Below are positions 1 through 7,360 of a stretch of DNA of 64,000 nucleotides, in pieces; the stretch's first letter is position 1, and each line of letters opens with the position of its first letter. The DNA is from Bacteroides acidifaciens (GTDB lineage Bacteria > Bacteroidota > Bacteroidia > Bacteroidales > Bacteroidaceae): positions 868,001 through 932,000 of the forward strand of contig NZ_CAEUHO010000001.1 of the NCBI RefSeq assembly GCF_903181435.1, given 5' to 3'. Position numbers and translations under genes: made by a program. Under the pieces are notes generated by a model, which did no database searches, was not told where the DNA came from, and saw only the letters and a list, made by a program, of their open reading frames with translations.

Positions 1-1
1 C

Positions 2-1840
2 CTGACCAAGTCCTTCGGCGACTTGGTTCTTTTTGAAAATATATCTTTGGGCATTGCCGAAGGTCAGCGTGTAGGGCTGATAGCGAAGAACGGCAGCGGC
101 AAAACCACCTTGTTGAATATCATCGCCGGAAAAGAAGGCTATGATAGCGGCAACATTGTCTTCCGCCGCGACCTTCGTGTGGATTACCTCGAACAAGACC
201 CGCAATACCCCGAAGAACTGACCGTGCTCGAAGCCTGTTTCCATCATGGCAACAGCACAGTAGAACTCATTAAAGAGTACGAACGGTGCATGGAAACCGA
301 AGGGCATCCGGGACTGGAAGACCTCTTGGCGCGTATGGACCAGGAGAAAGCCTGGGAATACGAACAGAAAGCCAAGCAAATCCTTTCGCAACTCAAAATC
401 CGTAACTTCGACCAGAAGGTGAAGCAACTCTCCGGCGGACAGTTGAAACGTGTCGCCCTCGCCAACGCCTTGATTACCGAACCGGAACTCCTGATTCTCG
501 ACGAGCCTACCAACCACCTCGACCTTGATATGACCGAATGGCTCGAAGACTACCTGCGCCGTACCAACCTCAGCCTGCTGATGGTGACCCACGACCGCTA
601 CTTCCTCGACCGTGTCTGCTCGGAAATCGTTGAAATAGACAATAAGCAAGTCTACCAATATAAAGGTAATTACAGCTATTACCTCGAGAAACGCCAGGAA
701 CGTATCGAAGCTAAAAGCGTAGAAATAGAACGTGCCAACAACCTCTACCGTACGGAACTCGACTGGATGCGCCGGATGCCGCAAGCACGCGGACACAAAG
801 CCCGTTACCGTGAAGAAGCTTTCTATGAACTGGAAAAGGTGGCAAAACAGCGTTTCAATAACGATAACGTAAAACTGGAAGTGAAGGCATCCTATATCGG
901 CAGCAAGATATTCGAAGCCGACCATCTGTACAAGAGTTTCGGCGACTTGAAAATCCTGGAAGACTTCTCTTATATCTTCTCCCGCTATGAGAAGATGGGA
1001 ATCGTAGGAAACAACGGAACCGGAAAATCGACTTTCATCAAGATACTAATGGGACAAGTACAACCCGATAGCGGCACAGTGGACATCGGCGAAACAGTCC
1101 GTTTCGGCTATTACTCGCAAGACGGGCTCCAGTTTGACGAACAGATGAAAGTGATTGACGTCATTCAGGATATTGCCGAAGTCATCGAACTGGGCAATGG
1201 AAAGAAGCTGACCGCCTCACAATTCCTGCAACATTTCCTCTTCACCCCCGAAACCCAGCATAGCTATGTCTACAAACTGAGTGGGGGAGAGCGCCGCCGT
1301 CTTTACCTGTGTACCATCCTGATGCGTAATCCTAACTTCCTCGTACTGGATGAGCCTACCAACGACCTCGATATTATCACATTGAATGTGCTCGAAGAAT
1401 ATCTCCAGCACTTCAAAGGCTGCGTCATCGTCGTTTCCCACGACCGTTACTTTATGGATAAGGTAGTAGACCACCTGATGGTATTCAACGGACAGGGAGA
1501 CATCCGTGACTTCCCCGGAAATTACAGCGACTACCGCGACTGGAAAGACGCGAAAGCCCAAAAAGAGAAAGAAGCCGAAAAGCCGCAGGAAGAAAAGACT
1601 GCCCGCGTCCGCCTGAACGACAAGCGGAAAATGAGCTTTAAGGAAAAGCGCGAATTCGAACAACTGGAAAAGGAGATAGCTGACCTGGAAGCGGAAAAAG
1701 CCCGGATTGAAGAACTCCTTTGCAGCGGTACGCTCTCCGTTGACGAACTGACCGAGAAATCGAAACGCTTGCCGGCGGTGAATGACCTGATTGATGAAAA
1801 GACGATGCGCTGGTTGGAGCTTAGCGAGATAGAAGGATAA
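2..1840 (+). CDS. ABC-F family ATP-binding protein (5' end cut by window)
   Basis: Soluble ABC-F protein with two ATPase domains and no membrane segment; members act on the ribosome or in translation regulation. The reading frame is open to the left edge and already encodes LTKSFGDLVLFENISL, so the real start lies outside the window. Seen in order: Walker A KNGSGKTT, signature LSGGQLKRVALA, Walker B LLILDEPTNHLD, a linker, second Walker A GNNGTGKST, second signature LSGGERRRLYL, Walker B FLVLDEPTNDLD, and a charged C-terminal coiled coil (about the last 70 residues) as in the Uup branch. The Uup-like label is inference from the coiled-coil tail. No resistance role can be read from the sequence. 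Confidence 0.93.
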   Translation: MTKSFGDLVLFENISLGIAEGQRVGLIAKNGSGKTTLLNIIAGKEGYDSGNIVFRRDLRVDYLEQDPQYPEELTVLEACFHHGNSTVELIKEYERCMETEGHPGLEDLLARMDQEKAWEYEQKAKQILSQLKIRNFDQKVKQLSGGQLKRVALANALITEPELLILDEPTNHLDLDMTEWLEDYLRRTNLSLLMVTHDRYFLDRVCSEIVEIDNKQVYQYKGNYSYYLEKRQERIEAKSVEIERANNLYRTELDWMRRMPQARGHKARYREEAFYELEKVAKQRFNNDNVKLEVKASYIGSKIFEADHLYKSFGDLKILEDFSYIFSRYEKMGIVGNNGTGKSTFIKILMGQVQPDSGTVDIGETVRFGYYSQDGLQFDEQMKVIDVIQDIAEVIELGNGKKLTASQFLQHFLFTPETQHSYVYKLSGGERRRLYLCTILMRNPNFLVLDEPTNDLDIITLNVLEEYLQHFKGCVIVVSHDRYFMDKVVDHLMVFNGQGDIRDFPGNYSDYRDWKDAKAQKEKEAEKPQEEKTARVRLNDKRKMSFKEKREFEQLEKEIADLEAEKARIEELLCSGTLSVDELTEKSKRLPAVNDLIDEKTMRWLELSEIEG

Positions 1841-1841
1841 C

Positions 1842-1931
1842 TTTGTGCCAACCTATTGGCACAGCTGTGCCATAGGCGTGTCACGGGCATGCCAATAAGG
1901 TGGCACTGTTGTGCCATCACTGTGGCACAAA
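1842..1931. repeat. Cluster of alternating GTGCCA/TGGCAC inverted repeats
   Basis: Directly after the ABC-F stop codon, six copies of GTGCCA or its complement alternate in orientation within 90 bp. The outermost pair, TTTGTGCCA (1842-1850) and TGGCACAAA (1923-1931), is a perfect 9-bp inverted repeat, and inner copies can form alternative hairpins. No T-tract follows. It may act as a transcript-end structure or be a REP-like intergenic repeat. Confidence 0.6.
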
Positions 1932-2026
1932 CATTTCTATTTATACTTATGCAGATAACTCAGTATGTAATCATATCGGGGGCTTATAACGGAAACGAAT
2001 TGCCTTCATTACGTAGATTATTGACC

Positions 2027-2053
2027 TTGATAATATAATTTTGATAATATAAT
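2027..2053 (+). promoter_or_regulatory. Direct repeat with -7-like box before the PHP phosphatase
   Basis: TTGATAATATAAT occurs twice, at 2027-2039 and 2041-2053. The junction makes TAATTTTG (2036-2043), which fits the Bacteroides -7 consensus TAnnTTTG, but it is only 16 bp from the start codon and no good -33 TTTG is visible. The promoter role is tentative. Confidence 0.35.
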
Positions 2054-2058
2054 CTTGT

Positions 2059-2898
2059 ATGACAAACCTTACTAACTATCATAGCCATTGTCTCTATTGC
2101 GACGGACGAGCCAACATGGAAGATTTTATCCGTTTTGCCATCAGCGAAGGCTTTACTTCCTATGGCATCTCTTCGCATGCTCCGTTGCCGTTTCCCACAG
2201 CATGGACTATGGAATGGGACAGAATGGAAGATTACCTTTCCGAATTCGCCCGTCTCAAAAAGAAATACGCGGATAAGATAGAGCTTGCCATCGGTCTTGA
2301 AATAGATTACCTGAACGAAGACAGCAATCCCGCTTCATCCCGTTTCCGGGAACTGCCGCTCGATTACCGGATAGGCTCCGTGCATATGCTATATTCCCCG
2401 GAAGGAAAAATCGTGGACATTGATACTCCGGCAGATACTTTCCGCCAATTAATAGACAAGCATTTCGACGGTGACCTGGATTCCGTTGTCCGCCTTTATT
2501 ATAAGAACCTGCTTCATATGGTCGAATTGGGCGGATTTGATATTGTCGGTCATGCGGACAAGATGCATTACAATGCTTCCTGCTACCGTCCCGGATTACT
2601 GGACGAACCGTGGTATGACGCTTTAGTCCGTGATTATTTCGCAGAGATAGCCCGTCATGGATATATTGTCGAAATCAACACCAAGGCTTATCACGAATTA
2701 GGCACTTTCTATCCCAATGAACGCTATTTCACTTTCTTGAAAGACTTGGGTATCCGCGTACAAGTGAATAGTGATGCCCACTATCCCGAAAGAATAAACA
2801 ATGCCCGTCCCGAAGGCTTGGCAGCTTTGAAGAAAGCGGGTTTCACGTCGGTGGTGGAGTGGCACGGCGGAAAGTGGGAAGACAAGGAAATTCTGTAA
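2059..2898 (+). CDS. PHP-type histidinol-phosphatase
   Basis: 279-residue protein of the PHP metal-dependent phosphoesterase superfamily, HisJ/HisK branch, which removes phosphate from L-histidinol phosphate in histidine synthesis. Visible metal-binding signatures are NYHSHCLYCDGRA at the N-terminus, a central GLEIDYL, GHADKMHY, and NSDAHYP near the C-terminus. Length is normal for the family. There is no signal peptide, so it is cytoplasmic. It sits alone, followed by a strong hairpin terminator. PHP proteins are often misnamed, so the substrate is inferred from overall similarity; the fold is certain. Confidence 0.85.
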   Translation: MTNLTNYHSHCLYCDGRANMEDFIRFAISEGFTSYGISSHAPLPFPTAWTMEWDRMEDYLSEFARLKKKYADKIELAIGLEIDYLNEDSNPASSRFRELPLDYRIGSVHMLYSPEGKIVDIDTPADTFRQLIDKHFDGDLDSVVRLYYKNLLHMVELGGFDIVGHADKMHYNASCYRPGLLDEPWYDALVRDYFAEIARHGYIVEINTKAYHELGTFYPNERYFTFLKDLGIRVQVNSDAHYPERINNARPEGLAALKKAGFTSVVEWHGGKWEDKEIL

Positions 2899-2910
2899 AT
2901 AACATATAAC

Positions 2911-2962
2911 AAAAACAGGGCAGCCGTTTCAAGTAATGACTTGAAGCGGCTGTCCTGTTTTT
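2911..2962. terminator. Bidirectional hairpin terminator
   Basis: An A-tract, CAGGGCAGCCGTTTCAAGT, a 4-nt loop, ACTTGAAGCGGCTGTCCTG and a T-tract form a long stem of about 18 pairs, flanked by A5 on the left and T5 on the right. It ends the phosphatase transcript and separates it from the PUL. Confidence 0.85.
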
Positions 2963-3048
2963 ATGCCCGGTGCTCATGAGATACACATTGTGTACATATG
3001 GCTGCACTTGAGGTACAATCCCCCGCCTATAACCCGAGTATAGCACTG

Positions 3049-3117
3049 TTTGTATTGTATGTGTACGTTGAAAGTACGTAAAGTGCACACCGATGTTGAT
3101 TGCTTGTCGCATCTTTG
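3049..3117 (+). promoter_or_regulatory. Candidate HTCS operator and promoter of the GH95-like operon
   Basis: Half-site TTTGTAT (3049-3055) and half-site AAAGTAC (3071-3077) are 22 bp apart, and the -7-like box CATCTTTG (3110-3117, one mismatch to TAnnTTTG) starts 33 bp after the second. The same spacing is found at the SusC promoter and at the GH29 promoter near 33.9 kb. Aligned without gaps on the -7 box, this 74-bp stretch agrees with the 33895-33968 promoter at more than half of its positions. A further GTACAAT copy lies at 3013-3019. Confidence 0.6.
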
Positions 3118-3159
3118 CAATGTCGAGATAAAAGAATTTTCATGAAACCCTAATAGCAT

Positions 3160-5442
3160 ATGAAAGCAGTATATTTTTTACAGATAATTGTATTTGCAGG
3201 ATTACTTTGTTCCTGTAAGCAGAGCGTGGAAAAGGCCGAGTCGTTTCCTTTTTATCACAGTCTCACTTTCGACAAACTTCCTGAAGTATGGGATGAGGCT
3301 ATTCCGCTGGGAAACGGGCTGACCGGTGCATTGATATGGCAGAAGGAAGGACGGTTGCGCATTGCAATAGACCGGGCGGATTTATGGGATTTGCGTCCGG
3401 TAGAGCAGTTTGCCTCTCCCGATTATACCTATAAGTTCATTTGCGACCAGGTGATTGAGAAGAAGAATATAACTCCTGTCTATAAACTGATTGACGAACG
3501 GACAAAATATGATTCCGCACCGACAAAGATACCTGCCGGAGCCATCGAGCTAAATACGGCTTCTTTAGGTAAAGTCACGAATGTAAAACTCAATCTGGCT
3601 TCAGCCCTCTGTACCATAGAATGGGAGAGAGGTGTCAAAGCCCGTATTTTTGTTCCTGCCAATGAGAAAGGCGGACGTTTTCAGTTTGAGAACCTGTCCG
3701 ATACACTTCCTGTCCGTCTGGTTACGCCGCTGTATGAAGAAAACGGAGAGGTACTGGACTATCAGCTGGGAGTGAATAAACTGACCTCTTTAGGATATAG
3801 GTTGGGTAAAGTGGAAGAAATAACCCCTACTTCCTTACTGTATCGCCAGCAAGGATGGGGAGACATCTCTTATGAAATAGCTGTGGACTGGGAGATGCTG
3901 TCCGGCAAGAAGATGGAAGGAAAGTATTGTGTTACTTCCACCGGGACGTGGTATTCGGAGAAAGAAGGAGCGCTGGACTGCATAAACCGCTACATGAACG
4001 ATGACTTTGAGAACAGCTTGACCAGGCACGAAGAATGGTGGAAAGGATACTGGGAGAAATCGAGCATACATATACCGGACACTCTGCTGGAAAAGCAATG
4101 GTATCTTGAAATGTATAAATTTGCTTCCGCTTCCCGCAAAGGAGCGCCCCCTATCTGCCTGCAAGCAGTGTGGACTGCCGATAACGGACAAACCCCGCCA
4201 TGGCGTGGAGACTTCCATAATGACCTGAATACCCAGTTAAGCTACTGGCCGGGATATTCATCCAATCATCTGGAAGAGTCATCCGTTTTCACCGACTGGC
4301 TATGGCAGATAAAAGACAATTCGGAGAAGTTTACCCGCAAATTCTACGATGTGGAAGGAATGAACGTAGCCTGCATCGCCACGTTGACCGGAGAACCTAT
4401 CGGCGGATGGAACCAGTATGCCAATTCTCCTACTGCTGCCGGCTGGCTTGTGCATCATTTCTATTTGCAATGGAAATATAGCATGGATACGGACTTTCTC
4501 TCTCAACGAGCCTATCCGTGGGTGAAAGAGGTAGCCCGTTATTTTGAAAACGTTTCCGTCAGGGACAAGAAAGGCATGCGGAAGTTACCGCTTTCCTCGT
4601 CACCGGAAATTAACGATAACCGGATAGACGCCTGGTTTCAGGAAACCACCAATTACGACCTTGCCAATATCCGCCTTGCCTATATGGTAGCGGAAGAAAT
4701 GGCGGACACGCTTGGATTCGCGGACGAAGCCATACACTGGAAGAAGCAATTGGCCGAATGGCCCGACTTCGCGAAGAATGAAAGTGGCTTGCTGATTGCT
4801 CCGGGAACCCCCTTGACTGAATCACACCGTCACTTCTCACATCTATTGGCTTTCCATCCTTTCGGCATCATTGATGCCAGTCAGGGCAACGGAAGTATCG
4901 ACCTGATTCTCCGTTCCATTAAAAACATCGAACAGTTGGGACCGGACTATTGGACTGGATATACTTATACATGGCTTGCCAACCTGAAAACCCGTGTTTT
5001 CGACGGTGACGAAGCCTTGCGCAACCTGCACATCTTTATCAAAGCCTTTTGCGGCCCGAACAGTTTCCATCTGAACGGCGACCAGTTGAAGGCAGGCTTT
5101 TCACAATTTACCTATCGCCCGTTCACGCTGGAAGGTAATTTTGCCTGTGCCGCCGCTATTCAGGAAATGTTGTTGCAAAGCCATACCGGAGTGATTAGGG
5201 TATTCCCCGCCATGCCGACCAAATGGCAGGATGCATCTTTCTGCAACCTGCGGGCGATGGGAGCATTTCTGGTGACCGCTTCTTACGAAAATGGCAAGGT
5301 AAGCTCCATCACTGTCGAATCGGAAAAAGGCGGAATGATGAAACTGCTCAATCCTTTCTTGGGAAGGGTAACGGAGAAACAAATGAAACCGGGTGAAAAG
5401 TTACTATTTACAATAAGCTCTCCTATGGGGAAGAAAATATAA
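3160..5442 (+). CDS. GH95-like glycoside hydrolase lipoprotein (putative alpha-L-fucosidase/galactosidase)
   Basis: 760-residue protein with a lipoprotein signal (lipobox LCSC, Cys19), so probably a membrane-anchored enzyme. N-terminal beta-sandwich (PLGNGLTGALIW), then an (alpha/alpha)6 barrel and a C-terminal beta domain, as in GH95. The general-acid position is kept (SSPEIN, E483, matching Glu566 of Bifidobacterium AfcA). The motif that normally reads NxNxQMNYW is here DLNTQLSYW (D355, N357), and the usual DGNFG is EGNFA (E658). Two catalytic positions therefore differ from classical GH95, so fucosidase activity should not be assumed. First gene of a four-gene operon; the next start is 5 bp downstream. 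Confidence 0.8.
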   Translation: MKAVYFLQIIVFAGLLCSCKQSVEKAESFPFYHSLTFDKLPEVWDEAIPLGNGLTGALIWQKEGRLRIAIDRADLWDLRPVEQFASPDYTYKFICDQVIEKKNITPVYKLIDERTKYDSAPTKIPAGAIELNTASLGKVTNVKLNLASALCTIEWERGVKARIFVPANEKGGRFQFENLSDTLPVRLVTPLYEENGEVLDYQLGVNKLTSLGYRLGKVEEITPTSLLYRQQGWGDISYEIAVDWEMLSGKKMEGKYCVTSTGTWYSEKEGALDCINRYMNDDFENSLTRHEEWWKGYWEKSSIHIPDTLLEKQWYLEMYKFASASRKGAPPICLQAVWTADNGQTPPWRGDFHNDLNTQLSYWPGYSSNHLEESSVFTDWLWQIKDNSEKFTRKFYDVEGMNVACIATLTGEPIGGWNQYANSPTAAGWLVHHFYLQWKYSMDTDFLSQRAYPWVKEVARYFENVSVRDKKGMRKLPLSSSPEINDNRIDAWFQETTNYDLANIRLAYMVAEEMADTLGFADEAIHWKKQLAEWPDFAKNESGLLIAPGTPLTESHRHFSHLLAFHPFGIIDASQGNGSIDLILRSIKNIEQLGPDYWTGYTYTWLANLKTRVFDGDEALRNLHIFIKAFCGPNSFHLNGDQLKAGFSQFTYRPFTLEGNFACAAAIQEMLLQSHTGVIRVFPAMPTKWQDASFCNLRAMGAFLVTASYENGKVSSITVESEKGGMMKLLNPFLGRVTEKQMKPGEKLLFTISSPMGKKI

Positions 5443-5447
5443 TCAGA

Positions 5448-7337
5448 ATGAGAAACATGAAAACACACTTTTGTAGTATTATCCTGGCAGCAGCATTGTC
5501 TGCAAGTACACTATCCTGCTTTGCGCAGCAACAAGCGGAACCGAAGACCGGACTGTCGGCAATGGTTCCCGATAAAGGGGAACTTGATAAAAGGATGCGA
5601 TGGTTCGACAACGCCCGCTTCGGAATGTTCATTCACTGGGGAGTTTATTCTCCGCTGGGATGTTCATGGGACGGAAAACGCTATAACGGATACGGCGAAC
5701 ACATACAGCGTATGGCGCGGATTCCTGTCGAAGTATATAAGAAAGAGGTAGCAGCCAGATTCAATCCTGAAGAATTCGATGCGGAAGAATGGATACGTAT
5801 AGCCAAGGAGACAGGCATGGGATACTTTATCATCACTTCCAAGCATCATGACGGATTTGCCATGTATGACTCGAAAGTGAGTGATTACAATATTGTGAAA
5901 GCCACTCCGTTCGGTCGCGACCCGATGAAGGAACTTCGGGATGCCTGCCGCAAAGCCGGAATAAAATTTGGTTTTTACTATTCTCACGCATTCGATTGGG
6001 GCGAGAAGGACGGAGTAGGCAACGACTGGGATTATGACAATCCGGGTGGAGACAAACTGCTGGGCGGACGCAACTGGTGGGAAACCCGTAAGGAATTCCT
6101 GCCCATCGCCCGTAAATATGTAGATGAAAAGGCGATTCCTCAGATACGCGAACTAATCGCTAATTATGACCCCGATATTATGTGGTACGATACTCCCCAT
6201 AAACTCCCGGTGGAAGAATGTATCCGTATCGTGAAAGCCACCCGCGAAGCCAGCCCCGGCATTATCATCAATGGTCGTGCAATTTCGGGATTCGACCGAT
6301 ACGATTATTACAATACCAGTGACTGCCCATACGAGTTCAGCAACTATGGAGACATCTATTGGGAAGGCATTCCTACTACCAACAACTCCTATGCCTACAA
6401 TGAGAATGACAATGAATACAAACCCGCTTCCTTCTTCATAAAGCTGCTTGTCAAAGCCGCCGCCCGTAACGGTAATATTCTGATGAACATCGGACCGATG
6501 GGAAATGGAAAGTTCAGTTCGCCGGACAAGGCGATATTAAAAGGAATTGCCGACTGGTGGAAAGTGAACGGCGAATCTTCTATCAGAGGAACGAAAGCCA
6601 CTCCGCTTGCGGTTCAGTCGTGGGGAGAGACTACCCGTAAGGGCAATAAGCTCTATCTGCACGTATTCGACTGGCCCGAAGACGGAAAGTTGTGTGTCGG
6701 CGGGTTGCTTACAGATGTGAAGCGCGCCTGTCTCCTGGGCAATCCTCAAAAGAACCTGAAATGTGTCCGTTCCGGGAAAGACCTATGGGTGGACGTGCCG
6801 TTGAATTGTCCGGACACGGTCAATACGGTTGTTGTTTTGGAATGTACGTCGGAGCTTAAAGCAGACCCCCGCCGTCGTATTTCCGCCACCCAACCGGTAG
6901 ATTACTTGCGTACATTTGATGCCCGCCTGGAAGGTAATGCCCGCTATGGCGGTGAGGAAGTCGAGGCACAGTGTGTGCAGAATATGACGCAGAAAGGAGA
7001 TGCGGTGGTATGGTCTGTCCGTCTGGACAAGCCGATGACCTATGAAGTCGGCATCGCCTACGTTGCTCCTGCTCCTAAATATAAAGATGAACTGGTGGAA
7101 GGTGACGCCGGAAAAGAAGTGCGTAAGGCAAGCATGGGAGCAGCCGGAGTATATTCGATTACATTAGGCGGCAAAAAGCTGACAAAGAAAGTCTGCAACG
7201 GAGCGAATGTGACCGAAACGGTAGGTACGGTGACACTGCCTGCCGGAGAGTACGATATACGTATCGAACCGGAATCCATTACCGCCGTAGAATTATTCCG
7301 CCCCCGTTATATCTCATTGAAACCGTTGAAAAACTGA
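5448..7337 (+). CDS. GH29 alpha-L-fucosidase
   Basis: 629 residues with an N-terminal signal peptide (cleavage probably after CFA; an alternative start is the ATG at 5457). GH29 (beta/alpha)8 barrel signatures: ARFGMFIHWGVYSPLG near residue 55, TSKHHDGFAMYDS, FYYSHAFDW, and the nucleophile segment DIMWYDT with Asp248. GH29 enzymes remove terminal alpha-L-fucose with retention. The C-terminal half (about 390-629) is beta-rich and includes a module near residue 490-615 that also appears in the other GH29 at 34.0 kb. It is the second gene of the GH95-GH29-GH3-GH29 operon. Linkage specificity cannot be read from the sequence. Confidence 0.92.
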   Translation: MRNMKTHFCSIILAAALSASTLSCFAQQQAEPKTGLSAMVPDKGELDKRMRWFDNARFGMFIHWGVYSPLGCSWDGKRYNGYGEHIQRMARIPVEVYKKEVAARFNPEEFDAEEWIRIAKETGMGYFIITSKHHDGFAMYDSKVSDYNIVKATPFGRDPMKELRDACRKAGIKFGFYYSHAFDWGEKDGVGNDWDYDNPGGDKLLGGRNWWETRKEFLPIARKYVDEKAIPQIRELIANYDPDIMWYDTPHKLPVEECIRIVKATREASPGIIINGRAISGFDRYDYYNTSDCPYEFSNYGDIYWEGIPTTNNSYAYNENDNEYKPASFFIKLLVKAAARNGNILMNIGPMGNGKFSSPDKAILKGIADWWKVNGESSIRGTKATPLAVQSWGETTRKGNKLYLHVFDWPEDGKLCVGGLLTDVKRACLLGNPQKNLKCVRSGKDLWVDVPLNCPDTVNTVVVLECTSELKADPRRRISATQPVDYLRTFDARLEGNARYGGEEVEAQCVQNMTQKGDAVVWSVRLDKPMTYEVGIAYVAPAPKYKDELVEGDAGKEVRKASMGAAGVYSITLGGKKLTKKVCNGANVTETVGTVTLPAGEYDIRIEPESITAVELFRPRYISLKPLKN

Positions 7338-7360
7338 CACTAACCTGTAATAGAAAACAG

